From contig JAJECX010000015.1 in NCBI GenBank assembly GCA_022821805.1, positions 1-64,000 on the forward strand: a DNA stretch of 64,000 nucleotides, given 5' to 3'. The stretch comes from Anaerolineae bacterium. GTDB taxonomy: Bacteria; Chloroflexota; Anaerolineae; Aggregatilineales; Phototrophicaceae. Under the pieces are notes generated by a model that was not told where the DNA came from, searched no databases, and worked only from the letters and a program-made list of their open reading frames with translations. Positions 1 through 8,736 of this stretch are shown piece by piece. Made by a program: the position numbers and the translations under genes. Each line of letters starts with the position of its first letter. Within the stretch, counting starts at the first letter, position 1.

Positions 1-12
1 CAGGCGAGTGGA

Positions 13-132
13 GTGTTGGTGGCTAGAGCCGCGGGGGTACACCCGGAATCATCCCGAACCCGGAAGTTAAGCCCGCGAGCGCAGATGGTACTGCATTGGA
101 GACGATGTGGGAGAGTATGCCGTCGCCAACAC
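13..132 (+). rRNA. rrf: 5S ribosomal RNA
   Basis: The stretch shows the 5S layout: a terminal stem formed by GTGTTGGTGGC at the 5' end and GCCGTCGCCAACAC at the 3' end, the conserved internal block CCCGAACCCGGAAGTTAAGCC, and the late ATGGTACTGC segment. Its length of about 120 nt is standard. The flanks extend the terminal stem (CAGGCGAGTGG before, CTCTCGCTTG after), as expected for a precursor processing stem. A 23S gene would be expected just upstream, outside the window. Ends are set from the stem and may be off by a few bases. Confidence 0.93.
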
Positions 133-160
133 TTCTCTCGCTTGCTGGCGCCCTTTTTTG
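133..160 (+). terminator. Candidate terminator or processing stem after 5S rRNA
   Basis: After the 5S gene the sequence CTCTCGCTTGCTGGCGCCC runs into six T residues (154-159). The first part pairs with the bases before the 5S gene, extending its stem, so the T-run follows a strong GC-rich structure. This looks like the end of the rRNA transcript. The exact hairpin was judged by eye. Confidence 0.5.
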
Positions 161-176
161 TTTGGCGCGCGTCCCA

Positions 177-1928
177 TCACGAAAGACAGCTTTCGCGAAG
201 ATCGCCCAAGCGGTAAATTGATACGAATTCGTCGTGGTAGGACGGCTGCGCATTCTTGAAACTGTCCGCTATTCTATGCCCGTATCGCCTCTCACGATGG
301 AAAATCACGTGAGAGAATCCATCCCTCGCCAAAATCTCCAGCGCCGCCAAGTACTCCTCAGGAGCAGCCGTCGCGCAAGATATCACATGATGTTCATTCC
401 AGGCGCCGAGGATACGATTCGCTCGAATATAGTTGAACGCGGCCTCCGGCGGCCTGCTGATGGCGCCTTCGACCTGTGGAAAGCCGCCTATCGTCTGGTA
501 CAGGTTATATCGCTTCGAGTTCTTCCAATTCATCGGCACGTTTATCAAGCGTATGTCATCGCTGTCCGCTTCGGACTTCAGCCAATCAATATGGTCGAAT
601 TGCTCTTGCGGTATTAGGTTGCCCACGATCGGAACAAAGTATTCAAACGCGACTACCAACGCAAACGCGACAATTATCGCGGGCCGCGCGAAGGCTGGCT
701 TCAATTCGCGCAAGGCGATGATCCCAAGGCAGGACAATACAGCCAAGGGCAGGATGGCGCCAATCATGAACATGTCCGTAGCGACGAAGGCGCCATAGAG
801 CGATGGCGCAACCTGATAAACGTAATAGCCCAACAGATGAATGGATTTGAATTCTGTTCCGTTAATTTGCAGCGTTGGCCCCAATCGCAGCAGGAGAAAG
901 ACAGCGCAAAGCGCCAGCCAGGGTAGCATCTTCCGCCTTGTTGTCCTGCCGCACAAGCCGATGCCAATCAAGATCATGGGCAGATATCCCAGGAAGCTGG
1001 CGCCGCTGATCTCAGCATCGGCTGGCGTTTGCAGGATGGACTGCCCCAGCGGACCGAAAATGGGATGCCCGTGATTCACGAAATTAGAAATCAGATCTCC
1101 ATCGACAAAGGCCCACTTCTCGCTATATCTATCCCGATACCATGCCATCGACGACTGGAAGGACGCGGAATCTTGCAAAATTGGATAGAGCCGCCATACG
1201 CTGGCCAGGGCGGCCACCAGTGTCAGCAGGAGGATGAAACGCCAAAACCAGCCTTCCCGCCATTTTGTGACCGCATAAGCGCAGGTCGCCAAGCCTAACA
1301 TGATTGCAACACACACGTAATCGTACATGGACACTATCGTGGTCAAGCCAGCGAGCAGTCCAGCAATCACAGCAAAACGCAGTCTCTTGTCTTGAATGCC
1401 GCGTTGGAAGAAATACATGATAATGGGAATCTCGGCGACAAAACCGACATAGGGATGGTTAGGGTGAATCAATACATGAGGACTGAAGCCGAACAGGACC
1501 GCCCCAAAGAGAGCAAGCCACTTGTCTTTGAACAACCATTGCAAATAGAAATAGGCTGAAAGTGCTGACAGCCAGATGATCAGCAGATACCCGAGGCTGT
1601 AAGCGTTCGATGGCGGGAGGAAAATATCCAGCACATTCATAACCGCGAGATAAGGTATGAAGAAGGGATGGTGCGCCAGCGCCACGCCATCCGGGTAAAA
1701 CATCAGGTCGGTAAAGAAGCGATCGGCTTGGCCGGTCATAAACTGCTCGCCGTACCAAATGTCCCAGAGCTTGATATAGACATCATGGCTGTCCCCAGTC
1801 GGCAACCAGAACACGTCGGCGCGAAACACATAGACGATGGTCGGGAAAGTCATGACCAACGTCAGCAGCGTGCTGATGACGATGAAGGGTCGATGTTCCC
1901 TCAGCGCCGCCGAAAATCTTCTCCTCAC
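177..1928 (-). CDS. Multi-span membrane protein, GT-C-like (paralog 2)
   Basis: A 583-residue polytopic membrane protein. An N-terminal membrane segment (about residues 14-36) is followed by an extracytoplasmic loop with acidic residues (PTGDSHDVY), then about ten more hydrophobic segments, and a soluble C-terminal region of about 150 residues. This layout resembles GT-C glycosyltransferases that use lipid-linked sugars, but no family-defining motif was recognised, so the function is inferred. It is clearly a paralog of the upstream gene: the C-termini share SFKNAQPSY and IYRL.DLR.SC, and the N-termini share LLTLVMTFPT. Only 40 bp separate the two, so they are probably co-transcribed. The first codon is GTG. 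Confidence 0.75.
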   Translation of the reverse strand: MRRRFSAALREHRPFIVISTLLTLVMTFPTIVYVFRADVFWLPTGDSHDVYIKLWDIWYGEQFMTGQADRFFTDLMFYPDGVALAHHPFFIPYLAVMNVLDIFLPPSNAYSLGYLLIIWLSALSAYFYLQWLFKDKWLALFGAVLFGFSPHVLIHPNHPYVGFVAEIPIIMYFFQRGIQDKRLRFAVIAGLLAGLTTIVSMYDYVCVAIMLGLATCAYAVTKWREGWFWRFILLLTLVAALASVWRLYPILQDSASFQSSMAWYRDRYSEKWAFVDGDLISNFVNHGHPIFGPLGQSILQTPADAEISGASFLGYLPMILIGIGLCGRTTRRKMLPWLALCAVFLLLRLGPTLQINGTEFKSIHLLGYYVYQVAPSLYGAFVATDMFMIGAILPLAVLSCLGIIALRELKPAFARPAIIVAFALVVAFEYFVPIVGNLIPQEQFDHIDWLKSEADSDDIRLINVPMNWKNSKRYNLYQTIGGFPQVEGAISRPPEAAFNYIRANRILGAWNEHHVISCATAAPEEYLAALEILARDGFSHVIFHRERRYGHRIADSFKNAQPSYHDEFVSIYRLGDLRESCLS

Positions 1929-1968
1929 TGTCCGGCGCCTCGCTTGCTAATCATTTGCGGGATCGCAT

Positions 1969-3690
1969 CTACGCGGGGCAGCTATCACGCAAGTCCTCCA
2001 GCCGGTAAATCCAAACATAGTCGTCGCGGTACGACGGCTGCGCATTCTTGAAACTGTCGATCAGCAGATCCCGGTAACGCGCTTCCTGGTGAAAAACCAC
2101 ATGGGAGAATCCATCCGACTCCAATTGCCCCAGCGCCGTTAGATAAAGGTCTCGTGTATCGACATCGCACAAAATAGGCGCTCTGGTCCACCAAGAGTCA
2201 AGAATGGGGTTCGCGCGGACATAATCATAAGCGCTCTTGGGTTCCCGGCTAATCGAGCCTGCGGCGTGGGGAAAGCCGTTGAACGCTTGATGCAAAGCGT
2301 ATCGTTTCGCATTGGTCCGTCCCATCGGCACATTGATGAGCCGAATCTCATCAGCATTCTCCCCGTTCAGCCAATTGATGTATTCATATTCCTGCCTATT
2401 GTAAACTCTGTCGACGATTGGCGTGTAATACTCAACCGTTATGAGGCCTACCAGCAGCAATATAATCAAGGGGCGAGTCGCCAAGGGCCTACGGGCGCGC
2501 AAGGCGATGACACCGTATCCGGCCAAAAGGCTAAAGGGTAAAAAGAAACCGATGTTGAATCGCTTCGTTGCGACAAAGGCTTTGAATACCGAAGGAAAGA
2601 TCTCATTCAGGTAATGTTTCGGCAGCAATATATCGGGATACACCACGCCGTTGATACTCAGTGTCGATCCCAATCGCAGAATGAAGAATCCAGCAGCCAG
2701 GATCAGCCAGGGCAGCATAGCCCGCCGCGTCGACCCGTTGAATAGACCGATGCAAACGAGGGCGAGCGGAACAATTCCGATATAGCTGGAAAAACTTATC
2801 TTCGCCCCCGTAGGCGTATCCAGCAGTGCATCCAACGGCGGACCGAACAGTGGATTTTCGTGATTAACAAAGGCGGAAACCAGATCGTGCTTTTGCTCGC
2901 TGGCATGGAATTCCAAAGCATCTTCCAAGCCTTTGGAATCCGCCATCATGGGATATATATTCGACGCGCTTGACATCACAGTGAAGAGCGCCAGCAGCCC
3001 AATGTCCCGCCAAAACCGTAGATCGCGCCACCGGCGAAGGGCGAATGCGAATACGCATGCAGCCAGCGTGAGCGCAAGACATGCGAAGCTATACGGGGAA
3101 ACGGTACTGGTTAAACCGACCATCAGACCGGCAGCGATAACGAGCAGCGATTTCTTCTCAACGATGCCACGATGAAAGAAGTAGACTGCCAGCGCGATGG
3201 AAGCCATCGTGGCGTCATGAAGTTGATCCGGATTGTTTGTAGCATGTGGACTGAAGCCAAATACGACCGCGGATACCAGCGCGGCCCACTTGTCCTTGAA
3301 CAGCCACAAGGCGTAAACGTACGCGGCTACGGCGTTCGAGACAATTACCAGCAAAAAAACGATGTTGAATGCATTGGTAAAGGGCATGAACTGCTGCAGC
3401 ATGATACGCAACAACATGACCGGCTGCTGCAAGAATGGATGGTGTACCAGAGAGATGCCTTCCGGGTAAAAGATGACATTCGTGTATGAGCGGACTTCCA
3501 AGCCGCCGAGCATCCGTTCCCAATACCAGATATCCCAGTGGTTGGCGTCGTTGCCGCTCCCGATCGGCAGCCACATTATGTCCGTGCGAAACAAATACAG
3601 GACCGTGGGGAATGTCATCACCAAGGTAAGCAGCGTGATTACGACGATGAAGTGAAGGTGTTCGCGAAACATGCTGCGCAGTCTATGCAT
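1969..3690 (-). CDS. Multi-span membrane protein, GT-C-like (paralog 1)
   Basis: A 573-residue membrane protein with the same plan as the gene after it: an N-terminal membrane segment, an extracytoplasmic loop (PIGSGNDANHWDIWYWE), about ten further membrane segments and a soluble C-terminal part ending IYRLEDLRDSC. The pair looks like a tandem duplication that has since diverged. A role in cell-surface glycosylation or polysaccharide assembly is plausible from the topology but is not shown by any recognised catalytic motif. The gene starts with ATG and is first in a two-gene minus-strand unit, divergent from the S41 protease gene across about 180 bp. Confidence 0.75.
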   Translation of the reverse strand: MHRLRSMFREHLHFIVVITLLTLVMTFPTVLYLFRTDIMWLPIGSGNDANHWDIWYWERMLGGLEVRSYTNVIFYPEGISLVHHPFLQQPVMLLRIMLQQFMPFTNAFNIVFLLVIVSNAVAAYVYALWLFKDKWAALVSAVVFGFSPHATNNPDQLHDATMASIALAVYFFHRGIVEKKSLLVIAAGLMVGLTSTVSPYSFACLALTLAACVFAFALRRWRDLRFWRDIGLLALFTVMSSASNIYPMMADSKGLEDALEFHASEQKHDLVSAFVNHENPLFGPPLDALLDTPTGAKISFSSYIGIVPLALVCIGLFNGSTRRAMLPWLILAAGFFILRLGSTLSINGVVYPDILLPKHYLNEIFPSVFKAFVATKRFNIGFFLPFSLLAGYGVIALRARRPLATRPLIILLLVGLITVEYYTPIVDRVYNRQEYEYINWLNGENADEIRLINVPMGRTNAKRYALHQAFNGFPHAAGSISREPKSAYDYVRANPILDSWWTRAPILCDVDTRDLYLTALGQLESDGFSHVVFHQEARYRDLLIDSFKNAQPSYRDDYVWIYRLEDLRDSCPA

Positions 3691-3874
3691 GCATTGCCCC
3701 CAATTGCCGGTAGGAAATAGACTCGGCCGAATCGCTGCTGAATGCGGCGTCTAACCGCCCGACGGAGCGCAACGCGGCTTGCCCGCCATCTCATCCTACT
3801 ATATCCTAAAGCGTCTAAACGACTTTTGAATAGCCTACCGTTTGTCTCGTATATCGCCCGAGGAGACGACTAAT
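3691..3874. other. Divergent intergenic region
   Basis: About 180 bp between the membrane-protein pair (minus) and the S41 protease (plus). It should carry promoters for both directions. An AT-rich spot CTACTATATCCTA near 3797 could be a -10 for the plus strand, but no convincing -35 at good spacing was seen. A good ribosome binding site AGGAG (3861-3865) sits nine bases before the ATG at 3875. Confidence 0.35.
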
Positions 3875-6385
3875 ATGCCCAGCAGATGGCTCGCGCGCGC
3901 TTGCATGTATTGTTGTCTCGCGCTACTGATAACTGTGCCGGCGCTAGCCATTGGCGAAAAAGACGAAGACGACTCGCCCGCCAACAGCGCCCCGCCTTCC
4001 GGCGCAGCCCGCGTCATCAACGACGAAGGCGGTCCCGTCGTCATCAGCGGAGAACTCCACTATACCAACGCTTTCTTCACCAGCGGCGTTGACGATCCTT
4101 TGATCATCCTTGAGGATCAGGCCGGTTTCATCGATCGCAACAAGGAATTCATCTTGTCCCTGGATTCTCAAGTCCCCGGTCAAATTACATCCGACTTTTT
4201 CACATCGCCCTTTTCCTATCGCCTTTCACTCCCGCTTGAGCCTAAAGGCAGCCTGCGTGATGTCGACAACGACGGCGTGGAGGATACCGGCGTGATGGTC
4301 TTCGTTATCGGCTATTGGACGAATATCTTTGGCGGTCCCTTGCTGGATGTTTGTGATCAGCATGGTGGCGGCTGGTCAACCGGGTACGCGTCCACCCGCG
4401 CCAGCTTTGATCCGGCGACTCGTTATGAAATCATCGGCGGCAAATTCATCATCTTCGCGCCGGAAGCGGGGCAGGGCTTCCCCGCAGGCTTCGGCGACGA
4501 CGGCTTGCTCTTCACCGCCGATGACCCGATCGTGACCGTGCCGCCGGGCTATTCCGTAGTCGATCTGGACGAGACGCCTTTCGTTTTCGACCGCGCCGCC
4601 CGCCCGATCATAGACCTGACTGAACCGGAAGCGGCCGCAATAAACGACTTTTCCGATCTAAGCTATAGCGAAGCCTTCCGCGCAATGGTCGATCTTTTCC
4701 GCCGAGAATACGCTTACACCGAACTCTACCAGCTGGACTGGGATGCGCTCGAAGAAACCTATGCCCCGCGCTTTGCCGAAGCAGACGCGGCTGCCCAGGC
4801 GGTAGAGGCTGAAGAAGATAAGAGTTCAGCCGACTATGCGCTGGCATTGCGCGATTTTATCTGGGAGATTCCCGACGGACATGTCGGCATGCCACTGAGC
4901 GCTGTAAGCGAACTCTTCCGCGAGGAGACCGATGGTGGCTTGGGACTTTCCTTAACCGAGCTGGATGACGGTCGCATCGTCGTCAGCTACCTGTTGGAAG
5001 GTGGACCCGCGTCCAAAGCCGGTCTAGAGCTTGGCGCCGAAATCCTCGCTTGGGACGGCGGCGCAGTGCAAGAGGCGATGGATCGCGAATTCGTCTGGGC
5101 GCGCCAGGCGCTCGCCACTGAGCACACAAAGCGCCTGCAGCAATTGCGTTATATTACCCGCTTCCCCATCGGAACCGATGTCGATGTCAGTTTTCTTAAT
5201 CCTGATAGCGAGGACGAGCGGTCGGCCACGCTCAGCGTTATCAGCGAACGCGCGAGCTTCTCCAACTCCTCTTTCTTCGCCGGCATCGAGGGTGATGAGC
5301 TGCCGGTCGAGACGCGGATCTTGCCCAGTGGCTACGGCTATGTCGCGCTTTACTCCTTCGGCGACGATGAACGGCTGATGGTGACACTTTGGGAGCGCAT
5401 GATCAAAGAATTTAAGGAGCAAGAGGTCCGCGGCATCATCATTGACATGCGATATAACAGCGGCGGCAGCGGCTACCTTGCCGATCAACTCGCCGCCTAT
5501 TTCTTCCAGGAAGAGCACATTCTCGGTTATTCCGAAGCCTTCAACGACGAGACGGGCGAATTCTACCTGGATCCGGATTCGGAGGATCGTTTCTGCTTGC
5601 CGAGCGAAGACTTGCGCTTCGATGGCGAGGTCGCCGTCATCATCGCCCCCGGCTGCTTCAGCGCCTGCGAGTTCTTCTCCTACAACATGACGATCGGCGA
5701 TCGCGCAACCATTGTGGGCCACTATCCCACGGGCGGCTTGGGCGGCGCCGTTGACGATTTCCTCATGCCGGAGGACCTCGAAATCCGCTTCACGGTGACG
5801 CGCCAGCTCGATCCCGACTTGAATATCCACATTGAGGCGCAGGGCGTCGCGCCTACCGTGCTCGTGCCCGTAACCTATGATAGCCTCTTTGATGACGGCG
5901 ATCTGTTGCTGCGCGCAGCCGAGGAACACCTGACCAACACAATTCTCGGCGAACTGATCGACGGTGGTGAATTGTCGCTCGGGGTGGGCAGCACCGAACT
6001 GCTGGCGCATGGGCTGGTAGGACCGGAGCAGCGCGTGCGCTATCGCGTGACCCTGCCAGCAAACCGCGTCGTCAGCGTCTACCTCAGCGGCGAAGACGAT
6101 ACGGTTGACACGGTGCTGGGCATCTATGACAGCGAGGGGTCACAGCTGCTGGGCGAGAACGACGACGCCGATGACGAAACGCTCAGCTCCGCCTGGACCA
6201 ACCTCGAGGTCGGCGCCCAATCTGGCGTTTTCACCTTTGAAGCGCGCATCAAAAATACGGACGAAGCGAAACCGTTCACGATCAAGGTTGTCGGCGTCGA
6301 GCCGGAAGACGATGGTTCTGAAATGTCCGAGCAGAATGACGAATCCAACGACAGAGAACAGACTGAAGAAGCCGGTGACGAATAG
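3875..6385 (+). CDS. Exported S41-family (C-terminal processing) peptidase
   Basis: The ATG at 3875 is chosen because AGGAG lies nine bases upstream; the longer ORF needs a TTG with no such site. The product (about 836 residues) begins with a signal peptide (hydrophobic CCLALLITVPALA). A PDZ-like domain follows near residues 355-400 (GGLGLSL, GGPASKAGLELGAEILAWDG). The S41 catalytic domain has YNSGGSGYLA (about residue 526) and PGCFSACEFF (about 593), where the Ser before AC is the likely nucleophile, then YPTGGLGG. A C-terminal beta domain like bacterial pre-peptidase (PPC) domains (about 715-795) and a strongly acidic tail (EDDGSEMSEQNDESND) complete it. It probably acts outside the membrane; the substrate is unknown. 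Confidence 0.85.
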   Translation: MPSRWLARACMYCCLALLITVPALAIGEKDEDDSPANSAPPSGAARVINDEGGPVVISGELHYTNAFFTSGVDDPLIILEDQAGFIDRNKEFILSLDSQVPGQITSDFFTSPFSYRLSLPLEPKGSLRDVDNDGVEDTGVMVFVIGYWTNIFGGPLLDVCDQHGGGWSTGYASTRASFDPATRYEIIGGKFIIFAPEAGQGFPAGFGDDGLLFTADDPIVTVPPGYSVVDLDETPFVFDRAARPIIDLTEPEAAAINDFSDLSYSEAFRAMVDLFRREYAYTELYQLDWDALEETYAPRFAEADAAAQAVEAEEDKSSADYALALRDFIWEIPDGHVGMPLSAVSELFREETDGGLGLSLTELDDGRIVVSYLLEGGPASKAGLELGAEILAWDGGAVQEAMDREFVWARQALATEHTKRLQQLRYITRFPIGTDVDVSFLNPDSEDERSATLSVISERASFSNSSFFAGIEGDELPVETRILPSGYGYVALYSFGDDERLMVTLWERMIKEFKEQEVRGIIIDMRYNSGGSGYLADQLAAYFFQEEHILGYSEAFNDETGEFYLDPDSEDRFCLPSEDLRFDGEVAVIIAPGCFSACEFFSYNMTIGDRATIVGHYPTGGLGGAVDDFLMPEDLEIRFTVTRQLDPDLNIHIEAQGVAPTVLVPVTYDSLFDDGDLLLRAAEEHLTNTILGELIDGGELSLGVGSTELLAHGLVGPEQRVRYRVTLPANRVVSVYLSGEDDTVDTVLGIYDSEGSQLLGENDDADDETLSSAWTNLEVGAQSGVFTFEARIKNTDEAKPFTIKVVGVEPEDDGSEMSEQNDESNDREQTEEAGDE

Positions 6386-6398
6386 CCAAAAGGAGTAG

Positions 6399-6447
6399 TG
6401 TAGGGGCGACTGAACCGTAGTGTCTACGCTCGGCTGCGAGTCGCACA
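6399..6447 (+). repeat. Palindromic intergenic repeat, long variant
   Basis: The stretch begins TGTAGGGGCGACTGA and closes GCGAGTCGCAC, with GTGTCTACGC inside. It matches the short dispersed palindrome found elsewhere in the window at its left end, and the longer GTGTCTACGCG-containing variant seen near 27972 and 35172. It lies between the converging S41 and PaaK-like genes. Confidence 0.55.
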
Positions 6448-6467
6448 CCGGCCACATCCGGGTTCCG

Positions 6468-7676
6468 CTAATCCCATTCCCGTTCATCCACGATTTTGCG
6501 CGCGCCCGGCTTGATGTGGCCCGCTTCGACGAAATTCACCGCGTCAATCCTAAGCCGCGCGGCCTGCTGCGCCAGCGCGGTCAGCTTTTCAGCCAAGCCC
6601 CTTCCGTCGGCGCCGTCGTTGAGCTCGACGTTAACGGTGACCACATCGCGGTTCTTGATCCGCGTGATTACGACTTGTATATCCTTGATCTCGGGAAACT
6701 GCGTCACCGCGTATTGAAGCTGATTGGGATGTAGAAACATGCCGCGCACTTTGATGGCGTCGCCGCTGCGCCCAAACAGCCCCAGCAGCTGCTGTCCCTC
6801 GCATGGCGGAGCCGGCTGTGGCGCCAATGCGCCCAGGTCGCCCGTGCCAAAGCGGATCAGCGGGTACGACTTGTTCAGCGTTGTCGCCACAATTTCGCCG
6901 GTCTCGCCCGCTGCCAGGGGCGCGCCCGTCTCCGGATCGCAGACTTGCAAGTAGATGCTCGGCATGATGCAGAAGCCTTGCGCGCCCTCGCGCGAGTAAC
7001 CGATGACGCCCAGATCGGCGGCGCCATAAGCCGATGTTGTCTTCATGCCGTATTCGCCTTCGAAGCGCTCGCGTTGGCTCGGCGTGTAGGGCTCGGCGGA
7101 AAACAGCGCTTTCTTCAGCGGAACCGCGCCCGCGCCCATGCCCATTTCGGCCGCCTTGTCCAGCAAGGTCATCAAATAACTCGGCTGCCCGACGAAGCCG
7201 CTCGCGTCCAGCGCCATCATCATCATGATCTGCAATTCGGTATTGCCCGGTCCGGTCGGGATCACGGTGGCGCCACAGGCGCGCAGCGCCTCATCCAGCA
7301 AAATGCCCGCCGGCGTCAAGTGATACATGAAGGTATTCAGCACACGATCGCCGCGTCCAATGCCGATGTACTTGAACGGCGCCAGCATTGACTCAGGGTC
7401 TTCCGGCGGCGGCTGCGGATCGTAAATGGGACCGGGCGAAATATAGATACGCGGCAGATCATCGGGGTCGATGGTCAGGAATCCGCCAAAGGGTGGATTG
7501 GCTTGGTGAATTTCCACAAGCGAGTCTTTACGCAATACCGGGATTTTGGCGAGGTCGTCCGCGCCTTGTATATCGGCCGGCGCAACGCCCGCCTCATCCA
7601 TCAATGATTGAATCGCTGGCGCCTTGTCATAGGCATGTTGAACCAATTCGCGAATTCGTTTGTTGATGTCGGTCAC
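6468..7676 (-). CDS. Phenylacetate-CoA ligase-like AMP-forming enzyme
   Basis: A 402-residue adenylate-forming enzyme of the PaaK type, joining an aryl or other carboxylic acid to CoA through an acyl-AMP. Visible features: YISPGPIYDPQ in the place of the usual P-loop-like motif, SAYGAADLGVIGYS in the A5-like region, GETGEIVATT followed by YPLIRFGTGDLG (A7-like), and a C-terminal PaaK-type domain (VRGMFLHPNQLQYAV). The start is GTG with GGGAG eight bases upstream. It is the last gene of the minus-strand Liv cluster, 107 bp after livF. That position suggests it activates the imported acid, which is an inference. The substrate cannot be read from the sequence. Confidence 0.82.
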   Translation of the reverse strand: MTDINKRIRELVQHAYDKAPAIQSLMDEAGVAPADIQGADDLAKIPVLRKDSLVEIHQANPPFGGFLTIDPDDLPRIYISPGPIYDPQPPPEDPESMLAPFKYIGIGRGDRVLNTFMYHLTPAGILLDEALRACGATVIPTGPGNTELQIMMMMALDASGFVGQPSYLMTLLDKAAEMGMGAGAVPLKKALFSAEPYTPSQRERFEGEYGMKTTSAYGAADLGVIGYSREGAQGFCIMPSIYLQVCDPETGAPLAAGETGEIVATTLNKSYPLIRFGTGDLGALAPQPAPPCEGQQLLGLFGRSGDAIKVRGMFLHPNQLQYAVTQFPEIKDIQVVITRIKNRDVVTVNVELNDGADGRGLAEKLTALAQQAARLRIDAVNFVEAGHIKPGARKIVDEREWD

Positions 7677-7783
7677 GCGATTTCTCCCACCACCGTGAAT
7701 CTCTACAGAGGCAATTCATTGGATCGCCCCATGATTGCGCCCTGATTGCGCGGGTGCCTAAGGGCTACGTTGTAGCATGGCGC

Positions 7784-8620
7784 TTATCCGAGCCAGCGCT
7801 TGCGCCGTCGGTAATGCTTGACCTCGCGGTAATTCTTGCGCCCGCCCGCTTGGTTCAACCCCAGATAAAACTCCTTGATGTCTTCGTTTTCGCGCATCTG
7901 GCTGGCTGGGCCATCCAGCACAATTCGCCCGTTCTCCATCACGTAAGCGTAATCAGCCAGCTCCAGCGCGGCGCGCGCGTTCTGCTCCACAATCAGCACC
8001 GACATGCCTTCCCGCCGGTTGATCTCGCCGATGATGTCGAAAATTTCGTGCACGAGCATCGGCGCCAGACCTAGCGACGGCTCATCTAGCATCAAGATCT
8101 GCGGATGCGCCATCATCGCCCGGCCGATCACCAGCATCTGGCCCTCGCCGCCGGAAAGATAGCCGCTAACCCGCCGCGACAGCTTCGCCAACTGCGGAAA
8201 GTATTCATAGACGCGTTCAAGGTCATCGCGGATCGCGCGCCCACCCTGATATACCATGCCGCCAATTCGCAGGTTTTCTTCCACGGTCAAGTGGCGGAAG
8301 AGCAGTCTTCCCTCGATCACCTGCACCAGACCCTTGCGCACGACATCTTCCGCCGGCATGCCATCCAGACGTTCATCGCCCCATAAGATCTGCCCGCGCG
8401 TGACCTCGCCCAGCTCCGCCCGTAGCAGCCCGCTGATCGCCTTCAGCGTGGTCGATTTGCCGGCGCCGTTCGGTCCGAGCAGCGATACCACTTTGCCCTT
8501 TTCAACCTCTAGCGAAATGCCGCGCAGCACCAAAATGACGCTGTTGTAGACGACCTCAATATTGCTGACGGTCAGCGTCGGCGTCGCGGTCAATTCCTTG
8601 CTGCGTTCAGCGATTGCCAT
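7784..8620 (-). CDS. livF: Branched-chain-type ABC transporter ATPase LivF
   Basis: A 278-residue ABC ATPase with Walker A GPNGAGKST, ABC signature YLSGGEGQM, Walker B ILMLDEPSLGLAP and the H-loop region LIVEQNA. LSGGEGQ plus the following VIGRAMM is typical of LivF, the second ATPase of branched-chain amino acid (HAAT family) importers. It has an N-terminal extension of about 15 residues and a basic C-terminal tail (KHYRRRKRW). It works on the cytoplasmic face with LivG and the two permeases encoded nearby. The substrate of HAAT importers ranges from amino acids to aromatic acids, amides and urea. Confidence 0.92.
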   Translation of the reverse strand: MAIAERSKELTATPTLTVSNIEVVYNSVILVLRGISLEVEKGKVVSLLGPNGAGKSTTLKAISGLLRAELGEVTRGQILWGDERLDGMPAEDVVRKGLVQVIEGRLLFRHLTVEENLRIGGMVYQGGRAIRDDLERVYEYFPQLAKLSRRVSGYLSGGEGQMLVIGRAMMAHPQILMLDEPSLGLAPMLVHEIFDIIGEINRREGMSVLIVEQNARAALELADYAYVMENGRIVLDGPASQMRENEDIKEFYLGLNQAGGRKNYREVKHYRRRKRWLG

Positions 8621-8630
8621 AACGTGTCTT

Positions 8631-8658
8631 CGGGCGACCCGCCGGATCGCCCCTACAA
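8631..8658 (-). repeat. Palindromic intergenic repeat
   Basis: CGGGCGACCCGCCGGATCGCCCCTACAA, which on the minus strand reads TTGTAGGGGCGATCC...GTCGCCCG. This is a member of the dispersed palindrome family, located between livF and livJ. Confidence 0.7.
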
Positions 8659-8736
8659 CTCCAATTCGAGAGATGCTTATAGGGGGCAGCCGGCGGCTGA
8701 CCCTTTTGACCTGGACTCTTGGCGCCCAGAGCGTAA

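Noticed and set aside
5024-6010. 328-codon ORF on the minus strand inside the S41 protease gene
   Set aside because: It is antisense to a gene with clear protease motifs and ribosome site. It has no recognised motif and arises from GC-rich codon bias.
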